From positions 1 through 64,000 of the forward strand of contig NZ_JBPOEU010000001.1 of the NCBI RefSeq assembly GCF_051251695.1: a stretch of DNA of 64,000 nucleotides, in the 5' to 3' direction. Source of the stretch: Maritalea sp051251695 (lineage in GTDB: Bacteria > Pseudomonadota > Alphaproteobacteria > Rhizobiales > Devosiaceae). The position numbers and the translations under genes are program-made. Positions 34,187 to 43,103 of this stretch are shown piece by piece. A model generated the notes under the pieces. The model was given only the letters and a program-made list of their open reading frames with translations. It was not told the DNA's origin and did no database searches. Numbering within the stretch: the first letter of the stretch is position 1; every line of letters begins with the position of its first letter.

Positions 34187-34789
34187 TTATAGCGATTTGC
34201 CCAAGATCAAAGCGCCATCCCGCGTGACTTCTTCAAAGCCCATAGCTTGATAAAATCCGATGGCCTTTTGGTTGGTAAATGAAACACCCAAATGCAGCTT
34301 GGTCGCCCCAAGTTTAAGAAGCCTATCGCTTGCTGTTTCAATAAGCTTACGCCCCTTTCCGCCGCCCTGCGCTTCTGGCAACAGATTGATATGGAGATGG
34401 GCGGGAAAGTCATCTGCATAGTTAGGCGCCGGAGCCTGAACGCGCTCCAGCGTATCCAAGAAGTCCTGATCATTGGGTGCTTTGACTTCAAAATGCGACA
34501 ATCGTTTGCACACTTCTGGCCACCAGAAGTCGCGCTGCCACGCCTCAAATGCCCTAGTATCCGGCGTCGTTACGATGTACCCAACGACCTCGCCATCCCT
34601 CTCAACAACAAAACAATTATCTGGCGAATGCACGAGGTATGGCGTCGACCAAACCAGCCCAGGCAGTTCAGGCCGAGAATAAAGACCAGACGCATCTTCG
34701 CCAGAATTTGCCGTTTTCAGACAAACGAGCGCAATCTCCATTTCGTCAGACGGCCTCGCTGTTCGAATTAGAATGTGATCCGTGGGCAC
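34187..34789 (-). CDS. GNAT family N-acetyltransferase
   Basis: 200 residues from the GTG at 34789 (TTG one codon earlier also possible; ribosome site weak). IRTARPSDEMEIALVCLKT opens the domain, HLHINLLPEAQGGGKGRKLIETASDRL holds acetyl-CoA-binding motif A (Q/R-x-x-G-x-G/A type, GGGKGRKLI), and FTNQKAIGFYQAMGFEEV motif B. The sequence resembles the stand-alone bacterial relatives of the acetyltransferase domain attached to O-GlcNAcase. Substrate unknown. Confidence 0.85.
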   Translation of the reverse strand: MPTDHILIRTARPSDEMEIALVCLKTANSGEDASGLYSRPELPGLVWSTPYLVHSPDNCFVVERDGEVVGYIVTTPDTRAFEAWQRDFWWPEVCKRLSHFEVKAPNDQDFLDTLERVQAPAPNYADDFPAHLHINLLPEAQGGGKGRKLIETASDRLLKLGATKLHLGVSFTNQKAIGFYQAMGFEEVTRDGALILGKSL

Positions 34790-34987
34790 CAAAATCGCTC
34801 AGTTCTTGTTTATTGCGTTTGTTTGCAGGTTGATTAGTGTGAACAAAAGCAATTCGATTCCTTCAATTTTTCAAATCAGACCATATGTAATGATATAGGT
34901 CGAGTTCAATAGAGCTGAAAAATCGTAAAGAGTTGGCGCCAAAACGCCAGCCTCGCCAGTAAAGCGTCATAGCGCGGAGAATGTTCA

Positions 34988-37060
34988 ATGGGTAAATCCA
35001 CCCCACCTATCGCCGAAAAACGTCCACATTCCATTGAAAACCACGGCATTGTACGAAACGACCCGTACAATTGGCTGCGGGATGATAATTGGCAGCAGGT
35101 AATGCATGACCCGTCTGTGTTGCAGCAGGACATTCGGGCCTATCTTGAAGCGGAGAATGACCATTTCAACGCATTTATGGGCGACCATGAAGAATTGAAA
35201 GACAAGATTTACAACGAGATCCGTGGACGCATTAAAGAAGACGATTCTTCGGTTCCGTTTAAGCATGGGCCCTTCGCCTATTTCAGCCGAACGCTGGAGG
35301 GGCAACAATATAATCAGATTTGTCGCACCAATAGAGATGGTAGCGATGAAACGATCCTGATCGACAATAATGTTGAAGCCGGTGACGGGTATTTCCGTTC
35401 TGGCGGCGCGGCGCATTCACCTGATCATAAATATATTGCGTGGTCATGTGATCGAAAGGGCTCGGAATATTTCACCATTTTCGTTCGTGATCTAGAAACC
35501 GGCAAAGAACGCGCCGACGAGATCATCAACACATCAGGTGGTGCGACTTGGGCGGCAGACAGCAAGAGCTTTTTCTATGTGATCCAAGATGACAACCATC
35601 GCCCCCATAAGGTTTTTCAGCATAAGTTGGGTGATGATACAGCCAATGATCGACTGGTTTATGAAGAAAAGAACCCCGGCTTTTTCATCGGATTGCATAA
35701 AACGAGTTCGGGCAATCTCATTCTGATCGACGCCAACGATCACGAAACCAGCGAAGTGCATTATATCGACGCGCACAATGCTGACAGTGACCCCATCCTG
35801 ATTGCAAAACGGCAAGAAGGCCGTGAGTACAGCGTCGAAGATCGAGGGGACACACTCTACATCTCGACAAATGCTGATGGCGCAATCGATTTTAAGATGG
35901 TCACGACATCCATCAACTCGCCCGGTGTTGAAAACTGGCAAGATTTGATCCCTCACCGGCCTGGCATTTTGCTGCAGGGATACTTTTTAAAAGACGGCTA
36001 CTTGGTGCGCAAAGAGCAGTTCGAGGGATTGCCCAGAATTATTGTTCGCGACCTTTCCACTGAACAAGAAGAAGCAATCAGCTTTGACGAAGAGGCCTAT
36101 ACGCTTTCAGTTGCAGGTGGTTACGAGTTTGATAGCAATGAAATCCGCTATTATTACTCATCCCCCACAACGCCGTCCCAAGTGTTTGATTGCGATTTGA
36201 AGTCAAAAGAGCGCACTTTGCTCAAAACGCAAGAAATCCCTTCTGGGCATAATCCAGCCGACTATGTGACAAGACGCCTTTTTGCGACGTCACATGATGG
36301 CGAGCAAGTTCCCGTCACGATACTTCATCGTGCGGATTTGACGTTGGACGGTTCGGCACCACTCTTGCTTTATGGGTATGGGTCCTACGGCATGTCGATG
36401 CCTGCTGGCTTTTCCGAAAGCAACCTCTCCCTAGTTGATAGAGGCATGGTTTATGCCATCGCGCACGTTCGCGGCGGCATGGAAAAAGGTTACGCGTGGT
36501 ATACCAATGGTAAACGTGAGCACAAAACCAATACGTTTGACGATTTCATCGCTTCGGCCAATATGCTGATCGAAAAGGGTTACACTTCAAGCGGCAAAAT
36601 CGCTGCGATGGGTGGTTCAGCCGGTGGCATGTTGATGGGTGCGGTTGTCAATAAAGCGCCCGAATTGTTTGGTGGCATTATAGCACAAGTCCCTTTTGTG
36701 GACGTCTTGAACACCATGCTGGATGACACGCTTCCCCTCACCCCGCCGGAATGGCCGGAGTGGGGTAACCCTATTGAATCAAAAGAAGATTATGACCGCA
36801 TTGCGTCCTATTCTCCTTACGACAATGTCGAGGCGAAAGACTATCCGTCCCTGTTCGTTATGGCTGGTTTAACGGATCCTCGTGTCACCTACTGGGAACC
36901 AGCTAAATGGGTCGCCAAATTGCGAGCCACAAAGACTGACAACAACCCGTTGATCCTAAAAACCCATATGGGTGCGGGACACGGTGGTATGTCAGGGCGA
37001 TTTGAACGGATTAAAGAAGTGGCTATGGCTTATGTTTTCGCGTTGGAAGCGACGAAATAG
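34988..37060 (+). CDS. S9 family oligopeptidase B-like serine peptidase
   Basis: 690 residues. An N-terminal beta-propeller (RNDPYNWLRDDNW at the start is the family marker) is followed by the alpha/beta hydrolase domain with the nucleophile in GGSAGGMLMGAVVNKAPELF (Ser about 541) and the His in THMGAGHGGMSGR near the C-terminus; the Asp lies in AGLTDPRV. LYGYGSYG and AHVRGGMEKGYAWYTNGK are typical of oligopeptidase B (PtrB), a cytoplasmic enzyme cutting short peptides after basic residues. No signal peptide is seen. The ATG at 34988 is preceded by AGCGCGGAGA. Monocistronic. Confidence 0.92.
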   Translation: MGKSTPPIAEKRPHSIENHGIVRNDPYNWLRDDNWQQVMHDPSVLQQDIRAYLEAENDHFNAFMGDHEELKDKIYNEIRGRIKEDDSSVPFKHGPFAYFSRTLEGQQYNQICRTNRDGSDETILIDNNVEAGDGYFRSGGAAHSPDHKYIAWSCDRKGSEYFTIFVRDLETGKERADEIINTSGGATWAADSKSFFYVIQDDNHRPHKVFQHKLGDDTANDRLVYEEKNPGFFIGLHKTSSGNLILIDANDHETSEVHYIDAHNADSDPILIAKRQEGREYSVEDRGDTLYISTNADGAIDFKMVTTSINSPGVENWQDLIPHRPGILLQGYFLKDGYLVRKEQFEGLPRIIVRDLSTEQEEAISFDEEAYTLSVAGGYEFDSNEIRYYYSSPTTPSQVFDCDLKSKERTLLKTQEIPSGHNPADYVTRRLFATSHDGEQVPVTILHRADLTLDGSAPLLLYGYGSYGMSMPAGFSESNLSLVDRGMVYAIAHVRGGMEKGYAWYTNGKREHKTNTFDDFIASANMLIEKGYTSSGKIAAMGGSAGGMLMGAVVNKAPELFGGIIAQVPFVDVLNTMLDDTLPLTPPEWPEWGNPIESKEDYDRIASYSPYDNVEAKDYPSLFVMAGLTDPRVTYWEPAKWVAKLRATKTDNNPLILKTHMGAGHGGMSGRFERIKEVAMAYVFALEATK

Positions 37061-37091
37061 CCCGGGAAACTACAAAATCGCTCGGATTTAA

Positions 37092-37105
37092 AAAGGAATT
37101 CCTTT
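37092..37105. promoter_or_regulatory. Perfect 14-bp palindrome upstream of sodB
   Basis: AAAGGAATTCCTTT is an exact palindrome located 8 bases upstream of the predicted -35 of sodB. It could be a regulator site; it does not fit the Irr/ICE or Fur consensus that I know. Confidence 0.35.
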
Positions 37106-37113
37106 CTCAAGTA

Positions 37114-37142
37114 TTGTTGTCGCGGTGAAGAGGCTTTATAAA
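37114..37142 (+). promoter_or_regulatory. Predicted sodB promoter
   Basis: TTGTTG (37114-37119), 17-base spacer, TATAAA (37137-37142). It would give a leader of about 47 bases before the ATG at 37196, which has a strong GGAGG. Confidence 0.5.
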
Positions 37143-37195
37143 GGTCTCTGAACTGCGGCGTATTCGCGATAAGCAAAAATAATTTGGAGGCAACT

Positions 37196-37792
37196 ATGTC
37201 TTTTAAACTTCCTGATCTACCATACGCACATGATGCGTTGGCACCTTATATGTCAGCTGAAACTCTTGAGTTTCACCATGACAAGCACCATCAAGCCTAT
37301 GTAACCAATGGTAATAAGCTTCTTGAAGGTTCAGGCCTTGAGGGCAAGTCTTTGGAAGACGTAGTGCGCGAAAGCCACGGCAAAAATGCTGGCCTTTTCA
37401 ACAATGCGGCCCAGCATTATAACCACCTGCACTTCTGGAATTGGATGAAGGCAAATGGCGGCGGCGCCATTCCGGGTCAGTTAGAAGCAAAAATCAACGC
37501 TGATTTGGGTTCAGTTGCTGAATTCCGCGAAGCATTTCTAAATGCTGGCGCGACCCAATTTGGTTCAGGCTGGGCATGGCTTGTGTTGAACAATGGCAAA
37601 CTTGAAGTGACCAAAACACCAAATGGCGAAAACCCATTGATTCACGGCCAAACACCACTACTTGGCTGTGACGTTTGGGAACACTCATATTATATCGATT
37701 ATCGCAATGCGCGTCCTAAATACATGGAAGCATTTTTCGATTCATTGGTGAACTGGGAATATGTAGCTGAACTGTTCGACGCAGCCAGCTAA
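37196..37792 (+). CDS. sodB: Superoxide dismutase (Fe/Mn family)
   Basis: 198 residues from the ATG at 37196; GGAGG ends five bases upstream and a TTG four codons earlier overlaps it. Metal ligands are visible in LEFHHDKHHQAYV (His27 by family position), NNAAQHYNHLHFW (second His), DVWEHSYYIDY (Asp and His). AQHYNH and GSGWAWLVL with the downstream pattern suggest the iron type, but cambialistic use cannot be excluded. It removes superoxide in the cytoplasm. A terminator follows directly, so the gene is monocistronic. Confidence 0.96.
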   Translation: MSFKLPDLPYAHDALAPYMSAETLEFHHDKHHQAYVTNGNKLLEGSGLEGKSLEDVVRESHGKNAGLFNNAAQHYNHLHFWNWMKANGGGAIPGQLEAKINADLGSVAEFREAFLNAGATQFGSGWAWLVLNNGKLEVTKTPNGENPLIHGQTPLLGCDVWEHSYYIDYRNARPKYMEAFFDSLVNWEYVAELFDAAS

Positions 37793-37815
37793 TTCTTAGA
37801 ATTTTTAAAAAATTC

Positions 37816-37849
37816 AACCCGCTTTGCCCTTGGTAGAGCGGGTTTTTTT
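37816..37849 (+). terminator. Rho-independent terminator of sodB
   Basis: Eight-bp perfect stem AACCCGCT/AGCGGGTT (37816-37823 and 37837-37844) followed by a run of seven T (37843-37849). Confidence 0.9.
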
Positions 37850-37886
37850 GCGCCAAGTCGCTGCGCATTCATACGATGCCACTCAA

Positions 37887-38366
37887 TTAGTGACTGATTT
37901 TTTGGCATTGAAGTAACATTGGGAAACCCTCACCCCAGAAATCCAAAAACTCCTCAAGTGGTTCAAAGCCGACGGTCGCGTAAAACGAACGCGTTTTTGC
38001 ATAGGCTGCATTTTCACGCGATGGTCCGAGCGTTTTGACAGTCAGGTAATTTGAACCATTACTTCGCGCATATTCTTTTGCAAATTCTACGAAAGTACGA
38101 CCGGTTCCTTTTCCATGATCGTCGGGTCTAATTGCCAAAAGATGGATATCCATTGACGCATCTGTGGTTTTGGTCAGAACCATTATACCGACGATTTCGC
38201 GCTCCGTTTGAGCAACAAAAACCGGGCGGGTCGCTAGATCATCTAAATAGTCTTTATAGACATCATATGGCCCAAACCAGTCGGGCAGCGCTGATAGAAT
38301 GCTGTCGCAAACCTTCACACTTTCCTTTTTGCAAGTTAGTTCTGTTATTTGAACGCCCTGGGTCAT
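37887..38366 (-). CDS. GNAT family N-acetyltransferase
   Basis: 159 residues from the ATG at 38366; a TTG ten codons upstream is the other option, neither with a clear ribosome site. FVAQTEREIVGIMVLTKT is the central strand pair, IHLLAIRPDDHGKGTGRTFVEFAKEYA is acetyl-CoA-binding motif A, and YAKTRSFYATVGFEPLEEF is motif B. Substrate unknown. Convergent with sodB and separated by the sodB terminator. Confidence 0.85.
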   Translation of the reverse strand: MTQGVQITELTCKKESVKVCDSILSALPDWFGPYDVYKDYLDDLATRPVFVAQTEREIVGIMVLTKTTDASMDIHLLAIRPDDHGKGTGRTFVEFAKEYARSNGSNYLTVKTLGPSRENAAYAKTRSFYATVGFEPLEEFLDFWGEGFPMLLQCQKISH

Positions 38367-38451
38367 GTGGTGTAATAATTCCGTCAGTATTTTCAAGTGT
38401 AAGATATACAGGGTTTATGCATTAGCCATTTGGTGGCTAGTTGAAGTGCCT

Positions 38452-39546
38452 TTAGTCTTTTTTCTTGCGCCGGTTGGCTTTTTGCTTTGTCACTTTGCGG
38501 ACCATTTTGCCAAAAGCTTTGTCTTTGTTTCGGCGATCGGAAAGACTTGCTGAATTAAAAGCCTCTTCCGCCGTTAGTTTGCGCCATCTGGCCAATCGAG
38601 CCGCATCGATTTCCTCGGTTTCCAGTGCCTTCAATATGGCGCAGCCTGGCTCTGTTTCGTGCCGACAATCGTTGAAGCGGCATTGGGTTGTCAGGCTTTC
38701 AATATCCGCAAATAATTCGCTAATGCCTCCAGCCACATCGGTTAGCTGCAATTCGCGCATACCCGGCGTGTCCAGCACCACGCAGCCGCTAGGAACGAAA
38801 TGCAATTGCCTTGTCGTTGTGGTGTGACGGCCCTTGGCATCGCCCTCGCGGGTCTCTTGGGTTTCAATTGATTGGGTTCCGGCTAAAGCATTGGTCAGCG
38901 TGGATTTACCCACGCCAGACGAGCCTAAAAACGCCACCGTTTTGCCCGGCTTGCACCATTCCGCCAACATATGTATTGCCTCATCTGTACGGGCGTTTAG
39001 GGTGACAACTGGCACTATTTTTGAAATCGCACGGGCATTTTCAACAAATTCCTCGGCGTTAGAAACAAGATCAACTTTCGTCAGCACGATGACCGGCGCG
39101 ATTTCCGCTTCAAGCGCCAGCGCGATATATCGCTCCAGGCGAGCAACATTAAAGTCCTGATTGCAGGACGATACGATGAAGGTCGTGTCGATGTTTGCCG
39201 CGATTAGCTGCACGCTATATTCAGCGCCTGCTGCGCGGCGCTTAACGACACTTTTCCGGTCCAAAACCTTGCTGGATTGCAGATGTGAATGATTGATCAG
39301 CACCCAGTCGCCAACGGTCGCGTCTTGTCTTGGGGGGATCATTCCGGCGAAATCGGCACCGATGACATGCAACCCGCTACGATGCACTTCCACCACGCGA
39401 GCGGGTGGCGTATTTTCCCAATCGTCCACACTGATCTGCTGCGCAAAAAAGGACTGCCAGCCCAATCTGTCAAGTTGTGACATTTGTGTTTCTGAACTCT
39501 CGCCCAATGCGACAGGTAATAGGAATTTTGGAAATTCCGAAGTCAT
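38452..39546 (-). CDS. rsgA: Ribosome small-subunit-dependent GTPase RsgA
   Basis: 364 residues. An OB-fold N-terminus (VVEVHRSGLHVIGADFAGMIPPRQDATVGDWVLI) is followed by the circularly permuted GTPase: LTKVDL (G4) precedes FLGSSGVGKSTLTNAL (G1) and DTPGMREL (G3). The C-terminal zinc knuckle is CRFNDCRHETEPGC. RsgA acts late in 30S ribosome assembly. The very C-terminus is Lys-rich, as is common. Start ATG at 39546. Confidence 0.95.
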   Translation of the reverse strand: MTSEFPKFLLPVALGESSETQMSQLDRLGWQSFFAQQISVDDWENTPPARVVEVHRSGLHVIGADFAGMIPPRQDATVGDWVLINHSHLQSSKVLDRKSVVKRRAAGAEYSVQLIAANIDTTFIVSSCNQDFNVARLERYIALALEAEIAPVIVLTKVDLVSNAEEFVENARAISKIVPVVTLNARTDEAIHMLAEWCKPGKTVAFLGSSGVGKSTLTNALAGTQSIETQETREGDAKGRHTTTTRQLHFVPSGCVVLDTPGMRELQLTDVAGGISELFADIESLTTQCRFNDCRHETEPGCAILKALETEEIDAARLARWRKLTAEEAFNSASLSDRRNKDKAFGKMVRKVTKQKANRRKKKD

Positions 39547-39798
39547 TGTGGCTTAACTTTCATATCTCGACCTTGGTTCGTGTTTTAACTTTTTGGGAAT
39601 GGGTGTTGATTTCTATCCTACACGACGTCCGCCAATATGTGGCAACTTTTCCCACCCACGCATAGATCAAATTCATACGACACGGTTTTGGCAAAATTCG
39701 GACGTCTACTTCCCTGAAAATGGCAACAACGAAACATCATTTTTGAAGAGAAGTTGGGGAAAGCAAACTCTGATGCTTTTCATTGCGCAACTCCGGTG

Positions 39799-39814
39799 TT
39801 AACTCTTTGTTAAC
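39799..39814 (+). promoter_or_regulatory. Perfect CtrA box before the receiver-protein gene
   Basis: TTAACTCTTTGTTAAC matches TTAA-N7-TTAAC exactly and is made of two GTTAAC palindromes. It ends 14 bases before the GTG start codon at 39829, so it would overlap the -10/start region. The rest of the 282-base gap (39547-39798) shows no gene or RNA that I can support. Confidence 0.55.
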
Positions 39815-39828
39815 CGAAGAGGTGTGGC

Positions 39829-40365
39829 GTGCGAAACTTAAAAGTTATTGGTATCATTGCACAAAATCGCGCGCTTAGCTCGATTCTGTCCATGGTTCTG
39901 CGTGACTGCGAAGATGTGCGTATCCGTGTATTTGAAAGCCAAGCGGCGTTGAAATCATATTTGCGGATAGCCCCCATCCACCTGCTCATTTGTGACTATC
40001 AGCTTGCAAATTTGAGCTGTCCGGTGTTGATCGCCGCTTTGAAATGCAACCCGCAAATGCATACAGAAAACATGCAGGTCATCGCACTGACCCAAGGCAT
40101 TGATCGTAAAATGCAAAAGGCAATTGGCGCTGCGGGCATTGATGAAATTATCGTGAAACCAATGTCTCCGGCCTATATTCGCGAACGCGCTGACGCTCGC
40201 TTGATGTTGCCAACAAAATATAAGCGTGTTCCCAAGCAAACAGAGCAAAAAAGCTTCCGGTCGACTTACAATGTCCAGCAAGTTGATACTGATCTACCGT
40301 GGGCTGACAATGTCATTCCGTTGTTTGGTAACCGTCAGATGACCCCGTCGCCTGAACTCAGCTAG
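39829..40365 (+). CDS. CheY-like receiver protein, atypical
   Basis: 178 residues, GTG start with AGAGG eight bases upstream. The receiver fold is visible in residues 1-125: LLICDYQL gives the phospho-acceptor Asp56, VIALTQG the Thr88 and IIVKPMSP the Lys110. The acidic pair normally near residues 12-13 is replaced by Gln-Asn (IIAQNRAL), which should weaken Mg2+ binding and phosphorylation. The C-terminal about 50 residues are basic then proline-rich with no DNA-binding domain recognised. A perfect CtrA box lies just upstream, so cell-cycle control is likely (inference). Confidence 0.85.
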   Translation: MRNLKVIGIIAQNRALSSILSMVLRDCEDVRIRVFESQAALKSYLRIAPIHLLICDYQLANLSCPVLIAALKCNPQMHTENMQVIALTQGIDRKMQKAIGAAGIDEIIVKPMSPAYIRERADARLMLPTKYKRVPKQTEQKSFRSTYNVQQVDTDLPWADNVIPLFGNRQMTPSPELS

Positions 40366-40371
40366 AACGCC

Positions 40372-40938
40372 CTAATTCGCCAGCAATTCGGACAGTTTTT
40401 CCCATCCCTCAGCTTCACTACGCGCGAAAATCAAACGCTCAGCGGCCATTGGGTTTCCAACTGAAACTATTTCCTGAACAAAGCCACGCAACAGCAAAAA
40501 TTCATCTCTTGGGGAAATACAAACTAAGGGTCTAAACCCGGACGCAATCCACGTCGTAAGGTATCGATCCAGATCAGCCATTACCGGCGGCATTACCCAA
40601 AAATGGCCAATTTGCGCCAAAACATCTTTCTCAGCCTCGCCACCCGCACTAACAAATTGCGCGCCTTCGGGTGCATTCGCCATCCCGGCTTGTTCTTCGC
40701 CATATATTGTGACTGTACCCCCGGTTGACAACGCGCCGGTTACAAGCGCTACACCGACTTCGCCCTCAGGATTTGTGCAAACAATCGTTGTGCCTTTATC
40801 CGAGAGAAACTCGCCACAGCTATGGGCTTCTTCAACGTGAATTTGTTGGGTTGCACGGCCGCGAGGCGCCAAAAACCCTACAGGGTCTTCAATGTGCTGC
40901 AGCTTGGCCAGTTTTGTTTTGGATTTAAGATTGAACAA
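40372..40938 (-). CDS. Conserved-looking protein of unknown function
   Basis: 188 residues from a TTG start at 40938, six bases after the stop of the HerA-like gene; no ATG is available near the start. No family is recognised. The protein is soluble, acidic and rich in Gly and Val in the middle (GALSTGGTVTIYGEEQAGM), with LVCISPRDEFLLLRGFVQEIVSVGNPMAAERLIFARSEAEGWEKL at the C-terminus. No signal peptide or membrane helix. Close spacing suggests co-transcription with the ATPase gene. Confidence 0.65.
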   Translation of the reverse strand: MFNLKSKTKLAKLQHIEDPVGFLAPRGRATQQIHVEEAHSCGEFLSDKGTTIVCTNPEGEVGVALVTGALSTGGTVTIYGEEQAGMANAPEGAQFVSAGGEAEKDVLAQIGHFWVMPPVMADLDRYLTTWIASGFRPLVCISPRDEFLLLRGFVQEIVSVGNPMAAERLIFARSEAEGWEKLSELLAN

Positions 40939-40944
40939 TTTAAA

Positions 40945-42495
40945 TTACCGACCGCGTTTGAGACTACCAAGAATGCCGCGCACCAACTGATTACCCAACT
41001 GGCGGGCAACGGTACGGGCAAAGCTATTGATAGCTGATTCTGTTGACGTTTGCCGACGAGAGCGGCGGGTTTTAGATCGCGAACGCTTTGTGGGGCGATC
41101 GTCGCGATAACTATCTTCATAACCAGAACGCGGTCGCCGCATCCGGCCCCTGTCTTCACGTTCTCGCTCTTCGCGTTCTCGCTGTTTTTCTTCTTCGCGC
41201 TGGCGTTTTTCTGCGCGTTCTTCAAGCACTTCTGAGGCGGATTCTCTGTCTATCGTTTCATCATAGAGATCAGCCATCGGGCTAGCACGCAAAATCGCCT
41301 TGCGTTCTTTTACCGTTATTGGCCCCAATCGCGATGATGGGGGACGCATCATGGTGCGCCCAACAATTGAGGGGACACCTTTTTTTTCCAGTGTCGACAC
41401 CAAAGCCTCACCAACACCAAGTTGAGTGATGACTTCCTCGGTATCAAAATCAGGATTTGGGCGAAATGTTTCTGCGGCAGTTCGAACTGCTTTTTGTTCG
41501 CGTGGCGTATAGGCCCGCAGGGCATGTTGTACGCGGTTACCCAACTGGGCCAAAACAGGATCAGGAATATCCAGCGGATTTTGGGTCACGAAATAAACGC
41601 CGACGCCCTTGGAGCGCACCAGCTTTACAACCTGTTCGACCTTGTTCAGCAGCGCTTTTGGCGCATCGTCGAACAACAAATGTGCTTCATCGAAAAAGAA
41701 CACCAAATGCGGTTTTTCAGGGTTGCCAACTTCTGGCAATTCTTCAAACAATTCCGACAAAAGCCAAAGCAAAAATGTCGCGTAAAGCCGTGGAGATTGC
41801 ATAAGTTGATCAGCGGCCAGTACAGATACAAACCCGCGCCCATCCTCATCGATGCGCATTATGTCTTTGATATCTAAGGCGCGCTCGCCGAAGAAGTTTT
41901 CCGCGCCCTGCTGCTCCAACACAAGAAGCGAACGCTGTATCGCACCAATTGATGAGCGAGAAACACGACCATAGGTCTTTGATATTTCGTCTGATCGCTC
42001 ATCGATCTCGACCAAAAGCGAACGTAAGTCCCGCAAATCTAGCAGCAACAGTCCCTCATCATCAGCCAGCGCAAATGCAATATTGAGCACACCTTCTTGC
42101 ACATCTGAAAGATCAAGCAGCCGCGATAATAACAATGGGCCCATATCGGAAATGGTTGCGCGGATCGGATGACCTTGCTTGCCGAACAAATCCCAAAAAA
42201 TGGTCGGGAAACTCTCGTAAACATAGTCCTTAAAACCAATGTCTGACGCACGGTTTTCGAGAAAATCTTTGGGTTCACCGGCTACAGCGATGCCGGACAA
42301 ATCGCCTTTTACGTCAGCGCAAAAAACAGGCACACCAGCTCGCGAAAAGCCCTCGGCCATGATTTGCAAGCTCACGGTTTTACCTGTCCCGGTGGCCCCG
42401 GTGATTAGACCATGCCGGTTCGCCAGTTTAAGATTGAGATATTCACCCCTGGTGCTGGTCCCCAGATAAACCGTACCGTCAACAAATCGTTCCAT
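40945..42495 (-). CDS. HerA-like / DUF853 family ATPase
   Basis: 516 residues from the ATG at 42495 (AAAGGG five bases upstream; longer frames lack support). HGLITGATGTGKTVSLQIMAEGFSRAGVPVFCADVKGDLSGIA holds Walker A, LVFFFDEAHLLFDD Walker B, and YFVTQNPLDIPDPVLAQLGNRVQHALR the C-terminal motor motifs of DUF853/HerA-like proteins. Residues about 430-500 are highly charged (EKRQREEEKQREREEREREDR) and probably coiled coil, followed by an Arg-rich tail. It is a P-loop translocase-like ATPase of unknown cellular role; a NurA nuclease partner is not seen. Confidence 0.9.
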   Translation of the reverse strand: MERFVDGTVYLGTSTRGEYLNLKLANRHGLITGATGTGKTVSLQIMAEGFSRAGVPVFCADVKGDLSGIAVAGEPKDFLENRASDIGFKDYVYESFPTIFWDLFGKQGHPIRATISDMGPLLLSRLLDLSDVQEGVLNIAFALADDEGLLLLDLRDLRSLLVEIDERSDEISKTYGRVSRSSIGAIQRSLLVLEQQGAENFFGERALDIKDIMRIDEDGRGFVSVLAADQLMQSPRLYATFLLWLLSELFEELPEVGNPEKPHLVFFFDEAHLLFDDAPKALLNKVEQVVKLVRSKGVGVYFVTQNPLDIPDPVLAQLGNRVQHALRAYTPREQKAVRTAAETFRPNPDFDTEEVITQLGVGEALVSTLEKKGVPSIVGRTMMRPPSSRLGPITVKERKAILRASPMADLYDETIDRESASEVLEERAEKRQREEEKQREREEREREDRGRMRRPRSGYEDSYRDDRPTKRSRSKTRRSRRQTSTESAINSFARTVARQLGNQLVRGILGSLKRGR

Positions 42496-42670
42496 TGTGG
42501 CCCTTTGCATTTCCTCACGCGCTATATAAGACGCTCCCTTGATCAATCTCAATAGATTTTGCGCAATTTGTGGTCATCAAAACTGTTTTAAACAGAACTA
42601 TTGTCATCACCCACTTGGAAACCGGACAATTCTGACCTATCTGCAAGGGGCATTTGAAACTGGGGGCACC

Positions 42671-42997
42671 ATGTTAACGACGACAACCGACACACTACAA
42701 GGCTTAGAGATCACGGAATATTTGGGACTTGTGATGGGCGAAACCATTTTGGGCGCGAACATTATTCGCGACATAATGGCGACTGTGACTGACTATATTG
42801 GTGGCCGTTCCGGTGCTTACGAAGAAACTCTTTCAAAATCCAGAAAAGCTGCCCTAGAAGAAATGACTGATCGCGCACGCATGATGGGCGCAGACGCTGT
42901 GGTCGGCATTACCTTGGATTACGAAACCGTGGGCGCGAGAGGCTCTATGCTGATGGTCACCTGCTCAGGTACAGCTGTTCGCCTTCAAGAGAATTAG
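42671..42997 (+). CDS. UPF0145 (YbjQ) family protein
   Basis: 108 residues from the ATG at 42671; a GGGGG stretch lies just upstream and the longer frame adds only non-conserved sequence. TTDTLQGLEITEYLGLVMGETILGANIIRD, GGRSGAYEETLSKSR and MMGADAVVGITLDYE are diagnostic of UPF0145, a pentamer-forming fold of unknown role, often linked to heavy-metal response. Monocistronic, divergent from the HerA-like gene. Confidence 0.93.
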   Translation: MLTTTTDTLQGLEITEYLGLVMGETILGANIIRDIMATVTDYIGGRSGAYEETLSKSRKAALEEMTDRARMMGADAVVGITLDYETVGARGSMLMVTCSGTAVRLQEN

Positions 42998-43103
42998 GGC
43001 CCTCAATCGAAGGGTCAGCGTTAACGCCAATAACAAGCATTGATTGCAACTCGCGCTATTTGATGATCAATTTCCATTCAAATGAGAATGGGATTCTTCT
43101 ATC

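Noticed and set aside
34985..35416. Antisense frame of 143 codons under the S9 peptidase start
   Set aside because: The plus-strand peptidase is clear and conserved here; the antisense frame has no ribosome site or family match.
39547..39798. Small RNA or tRNA in the rsgA/receiver gap
   Set aside because: No cloverleaf, strong hairpin or terminator is visible on either strand.
40945..42495. HerA-like ATPase as part of an antiphage (HerA-Sir2 or similar) system
   Set aside because: No Sir2, DUF4297 or nuclease gene is adjacent, and the protein fits the housekeeping DUF853 type.
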